A stretch of DNA of 64,000 nucleotides, taken from Flavobacterium ichthyis (GTDB taxonomy: Bacteria; Bacteroidota; Bacteroidia; Flavobacteriales; Flavobacteriaceae). Under the pieces are notes generated by a model, which ran no database searches, was not told the origin of the DNA, and worked only from the letters and a program-made list of their open reading frames with translations. Shown here piece after piece: positions 8,620 through 17,906 of this stretch. Where the stretch lies: contig NZ_JAABLM010000004.1 of assembly GCF_009915155.1 (NCBI RefSeq), positions 160,705 through 224,704 on the forward strand. Reading direction: 5' to 3'. Made by a program: the position numbers and the translations under genes. Numbering within the stretch: position 1 is the first letter of the stretch; each line of letters begins with the position of its first letter.

Positions 8620-9716
8620 TGTACTGGTTTTGACAATTTATTGGTTATAAAAATATTCAGTTGGATAAAAATAATTATAATTTCAATGATGGGATAGTAA
8701 TACATGACATCTTTTTCTTGCAGTTTTGATGCTGCATAACCTAACGAAATCCAGCTAACTAAATATCTTCCCACAATTATAGGAACGATTAACATCCAAT
8801 TAAATTGTAGAGCTAATAAAACAATCGCTAAGATTAAAAACGAGAGCTGACTTAAGAAGAACAATCCCAATTGAAATTTATCAAAAGGTTTGTAAAAACT
8901 CGCAGTTGAAACGTGACGTCTTTTTTGGTCAAACCAAGTTTTAAATGTTTTTTTAGGTTCGGAAAAAGTAAAGCCTTCTGGATTAAAACTAATCGTTGTA
9001 TTTTTTTTGGTGGAAGCTTGGTTAATAAATAAATCATCATCTCCTGAACGTACTTTCATGTGGTCGATGAATCCGTTTACATTAAAAAATTCTTCTTTTT
9101 TGTAGGCCAAATTTCGGCCAACACCCATATAGGGATGTTTGATTTTGGCCCAAGAAAAATATTGCGTAGCGGTTAACATCGTTTCAAATCGGATGATTTT
9201 ATTCAGGAAAGATTTGGCCACTTTTTCATAAGCTCCATAACCCAAAACTATGGTTTTGCTCATGGTAAACTGCGAACTCATTTCCTTAATCCACTGGTTT
9301 GAAGCCGGATAACAATCGGCATCTGTAAACAATAAATATTCGTTTTTTGCTGCTTTGATTCCCAAGGTTAAGGCAAATTTTTTGTTGCCCCAGAACGCCT
9401 CATTATTTTCCACTTTTACTAATCTAACATTGGAATATTGCGCTTCAAATTCTTCAAAAACATCAAGCGTTGCATCGCTTGAAGCATCGTCAATTAAAAT
9501 TATTTCATAATCCGGATAATCCTGAGTCGCCAAAAGAGGTACGAATTTCTTTACATTTTCCTCTTCATTTTTGGCACAAACAATTACCGAAATGGGAATA
9601 CGTTTCGGAGTGCTTTTTTGGGGTTTAGCAAAAGCAAATTTCCCGAAAACAACCGAATAATAAAACAGCTGAACAGCTACCACTACAAGAAAAACATAAA
9701 AAATAATGGTCAACAT
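8610..9716 (-). CDS. Membrane-anchored family 2 glycosyltransferase
   Basis: I place the start at ATG 9716, giving 368 residues; the open frame runs 20 codons further upstream, but without support. One N-terminal membrane helix precedes a GT-A domain: ISVIVCAKNEEENV, IDDASSD, the DxD-like FTDADCYP, and DDDLF, with KRRHVSTA downstream (the QxxRW-like region). Two or three C-terminal membrane helices (about 275-365) follow. It transfers an activated sugar to an unknown acceptor at the inner membrane, probably in envelope polysaccharide or glycolipid synthesis. It is translationally coupled to the ECF sigma gene. Confidence 0.88.
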   Translation of the reverse strand: MLTIIFYVFLVVVAVQLFYYSVVFGKFAFAKPQKSTPKRIPISVIVCAKNEEENVKKFVPLLATQDYPDYEIILIDDASSDATLDVFEEFEAQYSNVRLVKVENNEAFWGNKKFALTLGIKAAKNEYLLFTDADCYPASNQWIKEMSSQFTMSKTIVLGYGAYEKVAKSFLNKIIRFETMLTATQYFSWAKIKHPYMGVGRNLAYKKEEFFNVNGFIDHMKVRSGDDDLFINQASTKKNTTISFNPEGFTFSEPKKTFKTWFDQKRRHVSTASFYKPFDKFQLGLFFLSQLSFLILAIVLLALQFNWMLIVPIIVGRYLVSWISLGYAASKLQEKDVMYYYPIIEIIIIFIQLNIFITNKLSKPVHWK

Positions 9717-9826
9717 ATAGGCAATTGGTTTTAAAAAAATGTGCGCAAAGGTACAATGCAAAAACAGGAATTGCAATGGTAAAAATCAATAAAATTTTAG
9801 CCGAAAATGATCTAGATGATGCAAAA

Positions 9827-10840
9827 TTAAATCACATTTACTTCTGCTTCAATCGAAATCCCAAAGGTTTCTTTTACCTTTTTTTGTATGTCTTGGGCTA
9901 CCGCCAAAATTTCGCTTCCGGAGGCGTTTCCATAATTTACCAACACCAAAGCCTGATTTTTGTGAACTCCAGCATCACCAAAACGTTTACCTTTAAATCC
10001 CGCTTTTTCAATCAGCCAACCTGCGGGAACTTTTACTTCGGTTTCAGAAACGCTGTAACTTGGCATTTCCGGATGAAGCAAATGAATTTTTTCAAAATCA
10101 CTTTTTGAAATTACCGGATTTTTAAAAAAGCTACCACTGTTTCCTAGCTCTTTTGGGTCTGGAAGCTTGCTTTTTCTTATCGTGATAATCGCATTGCTAA
10201 CATCTTTTAGGGTAGGAATTTTTACATTATTTTTGGTCAATTCCGCAGCAATATCGCCATAAGAAATATTAATTTTATGGTTGATTTTAGTCAATTTAAA
10301 AACAACTGAAGTAATAATAAATTGGTCTTTTACTTCATTTTTAAAAATGCTTTCGCGATAGCCAAATTTGCATTCTTCGTTTGTAAATCTCTTAATATTT
10401 CCGGTTGCGATTTCCACAGCATCACAATATGCAAAGGTGTTTTTAATTTCGGTTCCGTAAGCACCAATATTTTGAACTGGTGTTGTACCTACATTTCCAG
10501 GAATAAGCGACATATTTTCGATGCCGCCGAAATTATTTTCAATGGCAAATAGTACAAATTCGTGCCAATTTTCGCCAGCATTTCCTTCAACCCAAACAAA
10601 TTCTTCGGTTTCTTTTACAATTTTTTTGCCTTTCAAATCAATGTGAAGCACTAAAGCGTCCACATCTTGGGTTAGCAACATGTTACTTCCGCCTCCTAAA
10701 ATAAATTTTTTAGTACCTTGATTTTGACGCAATACTTCCTGCAATTCTACTACTGAATGTACGGCGACAAATTGTTTTGCTTTCGCATCAATCCCAAATG
10801 TATTGTAATTTTTTAAAGAAAAATTTTCTAAAATTTCCAT
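9827..10840 (-). CDS. murB: UDP-N-acetylenolpyruvoylglucosamine reductase
   Basis: A 337-residue cytosolic flavoenzyme that reduces UDP-GlcNAc-enolpyruvate to UDP-MurNAc in peptidoglycan synthesis. The FAD-binding half shows KFILGGGSNML and ENMSLIPGNVGTTPVQNIGAYG. The catalytic Ser lies in GNSGSFFKNP and the C-terminal MurB domain ends in GISIEAEVNVI, carrying the catalytic Glu. This is the E. coli-like type I length. It stands between the glycosyltransferase and a DUF2461 gene, all on the minus strand. Confidence 0.96.
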   Translation of the reverse strand: MEILENFSLKNYNTFGIDAKAKQFVAVHSVVELQEVLRQNQGTKKFILGGGSNMLLTQDVDALVLHIDLKGKKIVKETEEFVWVEGNAGENWHEFVLFAIENNFGGIENMSLIPGNVGTTPVQNIGAYGTEIKNTFAYCDAVEIATGNIKRFTNEECKFGYRESIFKNEVKDQFIITSVVFKLTKINHKINISYGDIAAELTKNNVKIPTLKDVSNAIITIRKSKLPDPKELGNSGSFFKNPVISKSDFEKIHLLHPEMPSYSVSETEVKVPAGWLIEKAGFKGKRFGDAGVHKNQALVLVNYGNASGSEILAVAQDIQKKVKETFGISIEAEVNVI

Positions 10841-10893
10841 TTCCGAATTTAATTGTGTGGCAAAAATAATCCAAATCTACGGGATAATCATCA

Positions 10894-11568
10894 TTAATCT
10901 TCGGTGGTTAAGGCTCTGGTTAAAAAATCGTTCAAAGGCTTTAAAAGGATTAATTTTTTCGTCACTTTTTTCACAAAATCCTTATCGGTTAATAATTGAT
11001 TGTCAATAACTTGTGAAGCGGTAAAGCTTTTTAATCGCAAATATTGAATTGCAGGATGGTTTTTGTCAAAATCTTTTGGAGCAGTTTTCAAAGAATTATT
11101 TTCGTCGATATCCAGAGATTTGAATTCTTTAACAAAATTCTTTTCAGTTACAATTTCTTCTAAATCTTCATAAAAATAGGCAATTTCTTTTCTAATTTTC
11201 TTCAAATCAAGATGATCCGGCCACCAAACTCCACCGGCAATAAAACTTTTTCCTTCCTCTATATGAATGTAGTATCCTGGTAAATTAGTATTTTTTGTTC
11301 CACCCGACAGCCAAATGCCCAAATGGGTTTTGTAAGGCGTTTTGTCCTTTGAAAATCTGATGTCGCGGGCAATTCTAAAACTACAATCTTTCACTTCCAA
11401 ATGCCGGAGCGATTCGTCTAAAGGAATCATTTCGTTTAAAAATTCTTGAATTAGCTTTGAATATGCAGTTTTGTATTCTTCGTAAAAACTTTTATTGGCA
11501 TGAAACCACTCGCGGTTGTTGTTTTCTTTGATGTCGTTTAAAAACTGAAGTATTTTTTTTGAAACCAT
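10894..11568 (-). CDS. DUF2461 (TIGR02453) family protein
   Basis: A 224-residue cytosolic protein. Family marks are the N-terminal FLNDIKENNNREWFHANK, the central RDIRFSKDKTPYKTHLGIW and YYIHIEEGKSFIAGGVWWP. The family is widespread and its reaction is unknown. The gene is complete. It lies 53 bases upstream of murB and 46 bases downstream of recF on the same strand, so it may be part of one transcript with them. Confidence 0.9.
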   Translation of the reverse strand: MVSKKILQFLNDIKENNNREWFHANKSFYEEYKTAYSKLIQEFLNEMIPLDESLRHLEVKDCSFRIARDIRFSKDKTPYKTHLGIWLSGGTKNTNLPGYYIHIEEGKSFIAGGVWWPDHLDLKKIRKEIAYFYEDLEEIVTEKNFVKEFKSLDIDENNSLKTAPKDFDKNHPAIQYLRLKSFTASQVIDNQLLTDKDFVKKVTKKLILLKPLNDFLTRALTTED

Positions 11569-11614
11569 TGTTCGATAAAATTTAAACTAAATGTAGGCAT
11601 TTTTTTGGAACAAA

Positions 11615-12694
11615 TTACAACTGAAAAACCTGATAACTCTGATGCATCGATTTTACAAGCGTTTCGGTTCTTTCTGCGTGAGTATCAGAAATAAAAAGCT
11701 GTCCAAAGTCGTCATTATTTACCATTTGAATAATCTTCTCCACCCGCGTTTCATCTAATTTATCAAAAATATCATCAAATAAAAGAATGGGTTTTTGATT
11801 GCTTTTTTGTTTTAAAAAATCAAATTGTGCCAGTTTTAAAGCAATTAGAAAAGATTTCTGTTGTCCTTGCGAACCAAATTTTTTGATGGGGTGTTGATCA
11901 AGTTCAAATGATAAATCGTCTTTATGTACACCTGATGAGGTATAATGTAACACGCGATCTTTGGCTAAACTGTCGGCAAAAAGCTGTCGCAAGTTTTTTT
12001 CCTGCAGCTGACTTTCATAAACCACATTAACGTTCTCGGTAATTCCAGTAATCGCGCTGTGATGCTTTGAAAAAATAGGGGAGAAAATTTTCATGAAATT
12101 CTTCCGTGTTTCATAAATTGATTGTCCTAAATCTTCCAATTGATCGTTATAAACTTCTAAAGTTGTGGGGTCAAATGTGTGATTTAAAGCAAAATATTTG
12201 AGCAAAGCGTTTCGTTGCGCAATTAATTTTTGGTATTGAATCAAATCTTGTAAATACTTCATATCCGATTGTGAAATCACCGAATCCAAAAATTTTCGTC
12301 GCGTTTCGCTACCTTCTATAATAAGGTCTCGATCTGCCGGCGAAATAATTACAAGCGGCAAAAATCCCAAATGATCGGAAAATTTTTCGTAAGGTTTTCC
12401 ATTTCGTTTCAATACTTTCTTTTGTCCTTTTTTAAGTGAACAAACAATTTGCTCCGTTCGGCTGTCTTTCTCAAATTCGCCCTCAATCACAAAAAAATCT
12501 TCTCCATGCCGAATATTTTGCACCGCTAACGGATTAAAATAACTTTTCCCATAGGCCAAATGATAAATCGCATCAAGCACATTAGTTTTGCCCACGCCGT
12601 TTTTCCCTACCAAACAATTGATTTTTTGGTCGAAGTTAAAACTAACTTCAGCGAAATTTTTATAATTTAAAAGAGAAATATTTTTGAGATACAT
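11615..12694 (-). CDS. recF: DNA replication and repair protein RecF
   Basis: An SMC-like ATPase that, with RecO and RecR, loads RecA at gapped DNA. I choose ATG 12694 (359 residues, [14 protein letters not shown]), matching the family N-terminus; an upstream in-frame ATG at 12724 adds ten unlikely residues. Seen: Walker [18 protein letters not shown] (about 28-44), the signature [17 protein letters not shown], and Walker [16 protein letters not shown]. The coding region is complete. Confidence 0.95.
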   Translation of the reverse strand: MYLKNISLLNYKNFAEVSFNFDQKINCLVGKNGVGKTNVLDAIYHLAYGKSYFNPLAVQNIRHGEDFFVIEGEFEKDSRTEQIVCSLKKGQKKVLKRNGKPYEKFSDHLGFLPLVIISPADRDLIIEGSETRRKFLDSVISQSDMKYLQDLIQYQKLIAQRNALLKYFALNHTFDPTTLEVYNDQLEDLGQSIYETRKNFMKIFSPIFSKHHSAITGITENVNVVYESQLQEKNLRQLFADSLAKDRVLHYTSSGVHKDDLSFELDQHPIKKFGSQGQQKSFLIALKLAQFDFLKQKSNQKPILLFDDIFDKLDETRVEKIIQMVNNDDFGQLFISDTHAERTETLVKSMHQSYQVFQL

Positions 12695-12807
12695 CTGAAA
12701 ATGGCTATTGAATAAGAAACTCACCTAAATTGGGCGAATCGGTTTTAGGGCATGCAAATTATTGAAAAATAACGATAAAAACATCTTTTACATTTCAATA
12801 AAAATTT

Positions 12808-12815
12808 TATTTTTG
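12808..12815 (+). promoter_or_regulatory. Flavobacterial -7 promoter element
   Basis: TATTTTTG fits the Bacteroidetes TAnnTTTG consensus and lies 25 bases before the ATG at 12840. I found no clear -33 TTG at the right distance. Confidence 0.5.
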
Positions 12816-12839
12816 CACCTCACTAAATTTAGAAAATTA

Positions 12840-13631
12840 ATGGCAACTTATAACAAACGAGGATACAAAGCCCCAAAACCTAAGCAAGAAGAAGAGACAT
12901 TTGAACAAGATCCGTTAGACAACATTTCTGAACAAGACAGTACCACAGCTGGTGTTTTTAATTCATTGGACGAAGGCGCTTCTAAAACGGAAGAGTGGGT
13001 TGCCAAAAATCAGAAAATTATTTTAGGTGTAATTGGAGCAATCGCTTTTGTAGCGATTGGTTGGTTAGTTTACACCAAATTTATTGTTGGTCCGAAAGAA
13101 CAAGATGCTGCAAATAGTTTGGCACAAGCTCAAAAACATTTTCAAGAAGCAGCCAATGCAACTGATGCTAAAGTAGCTGATTCATTGTATGCACTTTCTT
13201 TAAAAGTAACAGAAGGCCAACCAGGATTTGTACAAATTGCCGAAGATTTTTCCGGAACTGACGCTGGAAATTTAGCTAATTATTATGCTGGAATCGCGTA
13301 TCTTCAAACTAAAAAATACAAAGAAGCAATTGAATCTTTAGAAAAATTCAAGTCCGATGATGCTTTTGTAGCGCCATTGGCAAAAGGTGCAATTGGAGAT
13401 GCTTTTTCACAATTAAACCAGCCAAAAGAAGCACTAGAATACTATTTAAAAGCAGCTAAATTGAACGAAAATGAAGTAACTTCGCCACGATTTTTACTTA
13501 AAGCCGGACAAACTGCTTTGGCATTAAACCAAAAAGAAGAGGCTTTGAAATATTTTACAGAGATTAAAGAAAAATACGACACTTCAATCGAAGCACAAAA
13601 CATTGATGCGATGATTGGATTGGCGCAATAA
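12840..13631 (+). CDS. Membrane-anchored tetratricopeptide repeat protein
   Basis: I place the start at ATG 12840 (263 residues) because a promoter element lies inside the longer open frame. A charged cytosolic N-terminus (1-54) is followed by one membrane helix (about 56-76, IILGVIGAIAFVAIGWLVYT) and a C-terminal repeat region with TPR-like pairs (GNLANYYAGIAYLQTKKYKEAIE, GDAFSQLNQPKEALEYYLKA). This YfgM-like layout suggests a periplasmic scaffold for envelope or secretion factors; the partner is unknown. ribH follows 69 bases downstream. Confidence 0.88.
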   Translation: MATYNKRGYKAPKPKQEEETFEQDPLDNISEQDSTTAGVFNSLDEGASKTEEWVAKNQKIILGVIGAIAFVAIGWLVYTKFIVGPKEQDAANSLAQAQKHFQEAANATDAKVADSLYALSLKVTEGQPGFVQIAEDFSGTDAGNLANYYAGIAYLQTKKYKEAIESLEKFKSDDAFVAPLAKGAIGDAFSQLNQPKEALEYYLKAAKLNENEVTSPRFLLKAGQTALALNQKEEALKYFTEIKEKYDTSIEAQNIDAMIGLAQ

Positions 13632-13700
13632 TTTAAACTCGCTTTTTAAGATTTGTAGTTTTTTTCTGCAATCAAAAATTAAAAATCTGAAATCCATTAG

Positions 13701-14192
13701 ATGGCTACAGCAAATAAAAATTTATCAGAATACGATAAAAACACAATCCCAAACTCGGAAAATTTTCGGTTTGGGATTGTTGTTTCAGAATGGAATGATG
13801 TCATTACCGAAGGACTTTTTTATGGAGCAGAAGCCGCTTTGCTTGATTGCGGAACACTTCCTAACAACATCGTTCGCTGGAATGTTCCCGGAAGTTTTGA
13901 GCTCGTTTACGGTGCCAAAAAAATGATTGAAACCCAAAGCGTCGATTGTGTGATCGTAATTGGTTGTGTAATTCAAGGCGAAACCAAGCATTTTGATTTT
14001 GTATGTGAAGGCGTTACACAAGGTATAAAAGATTTGAATGTGCAAGCGGATGTTCCCGTAATTTTTTGTGTTTTAACCGATAATAATCAGCAGCAAAGTA
14101 TTGATAGAAGTGGTGGAATTCATGGAAATAAAGGGACGGAAGCTGCTATTGCTGCCATAAAAATGGCGTGGTTGAGGCAACAAGCCGGATAA
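13701..14192 (+). CDS. ribH: 6,7-dimethyl-8-ribityllumazine synthase
   Basis: A 163-residue enzyme that condenses a pyrimidinedione with 3,4-dihydroxy-2-butanone 4-phosphate in riboflavin synthesis, forming hollow capsids. Seen: FGIVVSEWND near 25-34, the NVPGSFELVYGAKK segment, GCVIQGETKHFDFVCEGV with the catalytic His, and PVIFCVLTDNN. It is complete and is followed by an intrinsic terminator. No FMN riboswitch is visible upstream. Confidence 0.96.
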   Translation: MATANKNLSEYDKNTIPNSENFRFGIVVSEWNDVITEGLFYGAEAALLDCGTLPNNIVRWNVPGSFELVYGAKKMIETQSVDCVIVIGCVIQGETKHFDFVCEGVTQGIKDLNVQADVPVIFCVLTDNNQQQSIDRSGGIHGNKGTEAAIAAIKMAWLRQQAG

Positions 14193-14215
14193 AATTTTTT
14201 TTGATAAAAATATTG

Positions 14216-14256
14216 AAACCTGATTATTGTTGTAAAACGAAATTCAGGTTTTTTTT
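14216..14256 (+). terminator. Intrinsic terminator after ribH
   Basis: AAACCTGA (14216-14223) pairs with TCAGGTTT (14244-14251) across a 20-base loop, followed by a T-run. It lies 24 bases past the ribH stop. Confidence 0.7.
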
Positions 14257-14313
14257 ATGGAAATTTTAAACTTTTTTGAAACAGATTTTACGCTGATTTT
14301 CTTTTCAATTATG

Positions 14314-14321
14314 TATCTTTG
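14314..14321 (+). promoter_or_regulatory. Flavobacterial -7 promoter element for mutL
   Basis: TATCTTTG fits TAnnTTTG and ends 22 bases before the mutL ATG. A TTG is not found at the standard spacing. Confidence 0.5.
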
Positions 14322-14343
14322 AAAGTCAATTTCAAAACAAAAA

Positions 14344-16218
14344 ATGTCGAGCATAATTCAATTACTCCCAGACCATGTTGCTAACCAAATTGCTGCCGGT
14401 GAAGTCGTACAACGTCCTGCTTCTGTAGTAAAAGAATTACTTGAAAATGCTGTTGATGCCAAAGCGACCGACATTAAATTGATCATCAAAGACGCCGGGA
14501 AATCGCTGGTTCAAGTGATTGACAATGGCATTGGAATGACGGTTACAGATGCCAGACTTTGCTTTGCCAGACACGCAACTTCTAAAATTCGCCATGCCGA
14601 AGATTTATTTTCTCTGAATACCAAAGGTTTTCGTGGAGAAGCGTTGGCATCCATTGCGGCAATTGCTCACGTGGAACTTAAAACACGGCAGGAGCAAGAA
14701 GAATTAGGCGTTCACCTAATTATTGAAGGTAGTAAATTTATTGCGCAAGAAGTGGCGGTTGTACCAAAAGGAACTTCGTTTTCCATCAAAAATTTATTTT
14801 TTAATATTCCCGCCAGAAGAAATTTTTTAAAATCGGACACGGTGGAATACCGTCATATTTTAGACGAATTTCATCGCGTGGCAATGGCACATCCCAATAT
14901 CCATTTCACAATGTACCACAACGGGAGTGAGCAATTTAACCTTCCTGCCTCAAATTTGCGTCAGCGAATTGTAAATATTTTTTCGGGAAAAACCAATGAA
15001 AAACTTGTTCCGTTGCAAGAAGGTACTGAAATCGTGAGCATTGAAGGATTTGTAGGAAAACCTGAATTTGCCAAAAAAGGACGAGGCGAACAATTTTTCT
15101 TTGTAAATAATCGATTTATCAAAAGTGGATATTTGCATCATGCCGTAATGGCGGCTTATGAAGGTTTGCTCAAAGATGGTTGCCAACCGAGTTATTTTAT
15201 TTATTTAGATGTTCCTCCAAATACAATCGACATCAACATTCATCCGACAAAAACCGAAATAAAATTTGACGACGAACACGCTTTGTACGCTATTTTGCGT
15301 TCAACGGTGAAACATAGTTTGGGACAATTTAACGTGGCACCCGTTTTAGATTTTGACCGCGACCCGAATCTAGATACTCCGTATGCTTATCAAAATAAAG
15401 AATCTGCTGTTCCGTTGATTGAAGTTGACAGTAATTTTAATCCTTTTGCTGATGAAAAACCGAATTTCGGTCAAAGCAAAAGTGTTTTTAAAACTGAGTC
15501 ATTTTCGTACAAAAAAAACCAACCTTCGCCAGCTTGGGAAAGTTTGTATGTTGGTTTAAAACATGACACCGAAACTTTGGCGGTTGAAAATATTTCGATT
15601 GAATCCGAAGAAGTGACCGGATCACTTTTTAATGATGCAGAGGTGGAACAAACGAGCCAGAAAACCTACCAAATTCACAAAAAATATATTGTAAGTCCCA
15701 TAAAATCCGGGATGGTAATTATTGATCAGCAACGAGCACATCAACGTGTTTTGTACGAACAATTTTTAGCAAATATTACGGTTAGTCAAGCTTCGAGTCA
15801 GCAATTATTGTTTCCGTTGCATCTTTATTTTTCGGTTTTAGAAGTCAATTTAATTGCCGAATTAGAACAGTCTTTGGTCAACACGGGTTTTATTTTTGAA
15901 GAAATAAATTCAGACAATATAATTATTTCCGGAATTCCAGTAAACGTTTCTGAAAGTGAAGTTTCTATACTTTTAGAACAGCTTTTAAATGATTTACAAG
16001 ACGGAATTCCTGAAAATAGTTTCAGCCAAAACGACACCATTTCTAAATCGATGGCAAAAAGTTTGGCGGTAAAAACAGGTTCGAGTTTAACCGAAAAAGA
16101 ACAAGAAAATTTGGTAAATGCACTTTTTGCTTGCAAAGAGCCAAACATTTCGCCTTTTTACAAACCTACTTTCATTACAATGACGGTAGAAGATTTAGAT
16201 AAAAAATTTAGTTTATGA
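14344..16218 (+). CDS. mutL: DNA mismatch repair protein MutL with degenerate endonuclease motifs
   Basis: A 624-residue protein linking MutS to downstream repair factors. The GHKL ATPase is intact: ELLENAVDA with catalytic Glu34, DNGIGM (60-65) and GFRGEAL (95-101). The second domain holds FFFVNNRFIKS and HPTKTEI. In the C-terminal dimerisation domain the place of the nuclease motif DQHAxxExxxxE reads DQQRAHQRVLYE (461-472), so metal-ligand positions His and Glu are replaced by Gln. The late Cys/His motifs (ACR and CPHGRP in nicking MutLs) are reduced to ACKEP without CPHGRP. It begins a plus-strand run with two rhomboids and an EEP protein. Confidence 0.95.
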   Translation: MSSIIQLLPDHVANQIAAGEVVQRPASVVKELLENAVDAKATDIKLIIKDAGKSLVQVIDNGIGMTVTDARLCFARHATSKIRHAEDLFSLNTKGFRGEALASIAAIAHVELKTRQEQEELGVHLIIEGSKFIAQEVAVVPKGTSFSIKNLFFNIPARRNFLKSDTVEYRHILDEFHRVAMAHPNIHFTMYHNGSEQFNLPASNLRQRIVNIFSGKTNEKLVPLQEGTEIVSIEGFVGKPEFAKKGRGEQFFFVNNRFIKSGYLHHAVMAAYEGLLKDGCQPSYFIYLDVPPNTIDINIHPTKTEIKFDDEHALYAILRSTVKHSLGQFNVAPVLDFDRDPNLDTPYAYQNKESAVPLIEVDSNFNPFADEKPNFGQSKSVFKTESFSYKKNQPSPAWESLYVGLKHDTETLAVENISIESEEVTGSLFNDAEVEQTSQKTYQIHKKYIVSPIKSGMVIIDQQRAHQRVLYEQFLANITVSQASSQQLLFPLHLYFSVLEVNLIAELEQSLVNTGFIFEEINSDNIIISGIPVNVSESEVSILLEQLLNDLQDGIPENSFSQNDTISKSMAKSLAVKTGSSLTEKEQENLVNALFACKEPNISPFYKPTFITMTVEDLDKKFSL

Positions 16219-17024
16219 TGAATATCACTCCAGTAGTCAAACAGCTACTGATTATCAATATTATTTTTTACATCGGTTCCAATATTGTAGGCGACCCTGC
16301 TTATCAATATCTTTCGCTTTACCATTTCGAAAATTCTAATTTTGCCCCTTGGCAAATCCTCACGCACATGTTTATGCATGCGCGATTTCCGGGAATTACG
16401 CATCTTTTGTTCAATATGTTTGCTTTATATTCTTTTGGTTCAGCATTAGAACATTTCTGGGGTGGAAAAAAATTCTTGTTCTTTTACATTTCCTGCGGAA
16501 TTGGAGCGGCTTTGTTTCATTCTGGGGTAAATTATTTTGAGATTCATCATCATTTAGAAAGCGTTTCAGCTATTTTAAGTCCAGAGGAAATTAAAGTTTT
16601 ACTTAATGCAAATTATAATGGCTTATTCGAAAACGGGGTAATGGTCGATGGACAAGTTAAAAATATTTTGACAGCTGCAAACATCAACCAGTCGCAATTT
16701 GACGACATCGTGATGGCAGCTCAAGCCAATCAAATCCCGGCAGTTGGAGCTTCCGGAGCCATTTACGGTTTGTTAGTCGCTTTTGCTTTTATGTTTCCTA
16801 ATGCCGAATTGATGCTTTTGTTTTTACCAGTTCCAATTAAAGCAAAATTTTTCGTGCCCGGAATTTTATTATTAGATTTATACCTCGGCGTTTCCGGAAA
16901 TTCTATCTTTGGAAGTGGAGGCGGAGGTGTTGCGCATTTTGCCCACATTGGAGGTGCTATTGTAGGATTCATCATGATGTGGATTTGGAAAAAAAATCAA
17001 TTTGACAACCATCGCTGGAATTAA
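16215..17024 (+). CDS. Rhomboid intramembrane serine protease
   Basis: A 269-residue membrane protease. The catalytic Ser180 lies in GASGAIYG and the catalytic His244 in HFAHIGG; an HLLFNMFALYSFG segment (63-75) forms the conserved second helix with its HxxxN-like start. A hydrophilic insertion of roughly 70 residues (about 105-175) between helices is longer than in GlpG. The start ATG overlaps the mutL stop by 4 bases (ATGA), indicating translational coupling. Substrate unknown. Confidence 0.92.
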   Translation: MMNITPVVKQLLIINIIFYIGSNIVGDPAYQYLSLYHFENSNFAPWQILTHMFMHARFPGITHLLFNMFALYSFGSALEHFWGGKKFLFFYISCGIGAALFHSGVNYFEIHHHLESVSAILSPEEIKVLLNANYNGLFENGVMVDGQVKNILTAANINQSQFDDIVMAAQANQIPAVGASGAIYGLLVAFAFMFPNAELMLLFLPVPIKAKFFVPGILLLDLYLGVSGNSIFGSGGGGVAHFAHIGGAIVGFIMMWIWKKNQFDNHRWN

Positions 17025-17032
17025 TATTAGCC

Positions 17033-17896
17033 ATGAATATTTTAGACGATTTAAAACTGCAATACAAAACGGGAGGCATTGTTCAGCAATTAATTTTCTG
17101 GAACGTGGGAATCGCCATCCCATTGATGATATTGTATGCCTTTTCCACCAACGGTTTTTTGACGGTAATGCCGTGGTTGGAACTCAATTCTAATCTTTCG
17201 GTTTTTATTACAAGACCGTGGACTTTATTGACCTATCAATTTCTCCACGTCGAAATTTTGCATTTGCTCTTCAATATGATTGTGCTCAACTTCGCCGGAA
17301 GATTATTTCTCACGTTTTTTACGCAAAAACAATTTCTGGGTGTTTACATTTTAGGCGGATTTTTCGCTGGAATATTATATCTCATTTCTTATTTTGTACT
17401 CAATCACGAAGCCCAATTAATTGGTGCTTCAGGAGCGATTATGGCCGTGATGATTGCGGTTGCCGTTTATGCACCCTTGTATGAAATCCGCCTGCTTTTA
17501 ATTGGTAGGGTGAAGCTTTGGCATGTGGCTTTGGTATTTGTTATTTTGGATTTAATTCAAATAAAAAGCAGTAATATGGGCGGACATATTGCCCATTTAG
17601 GAGGTGCGTTTTTTGGTTTTTCTTATATTAAATTTTTGCAAAATGGCACAGATTTGAGCAACATTCTCACCAATTTCCTCAATTTTTTTTCAGATTTGTT
17701 TAAACCGAAAAAAAGTATGCCATTTAAAAAAGTACATAAAAATAAAAACAAACCGTCCGAAACGACGTTTAATTCAAAAGGTAAAGACAAAACGCAGCAA
17801 CAAATAGACGAGATTTTAGACAAAATCAGCAAGTCAGGTTACGAAAGTCTTTCAAAAGAAGAAAAAGATTTCCTTTTTAAAGCCGGTAAAAATTAA
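17033..17896 (+). CDS. Second rhomboid protease with C-terminal cytosolic tail
   Basis: A 287-residue paralogue of its neighbour. The catalytic Ser133 is in GASGAIMA and His188 in GGHIAHLGG; HLLFNMIVLNFAG (77-89) matches helix 2. After the last membrane segment comes a basic linker and an acidic helical tail (about 245-287, QQIDEILDKISKSGYESLSK) of the type found at the end of Bacteroidetes rhomboids. It begins 8 bases after the first rhomboid, so both are co-translated. The pair probably work on the same envelope; the division of labour is unknown. Confidence 0.92.
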   Translation: MNILDDLKLQYKTGGIVQQLIFWNVGIAIPLMILYAFSTNGFLTVMPWLELNSNLSVFITRPWTLLTYQFLHVEILHLLFNMIVLNFAGRLFLTFFTQKQFLGVYILGGFFAGILYLISYFVLNHEAQLIGASGAIMAVMIAVAVYAPLYEIRLLLIGRVKLWHVALVFVILDLIQIKSSNMGGHIAHLGGAFFGFSYIKFLQNGTDLSNILTNFLNFFSDLFKPKKSMPFKKVHKNKNKPSETTFNSKGKDKTQQQIDEILDKISKSGYESLSKEEKDFLFKAGKN

Positions 17897-17906
17897 TGTA
17901 CTACGG

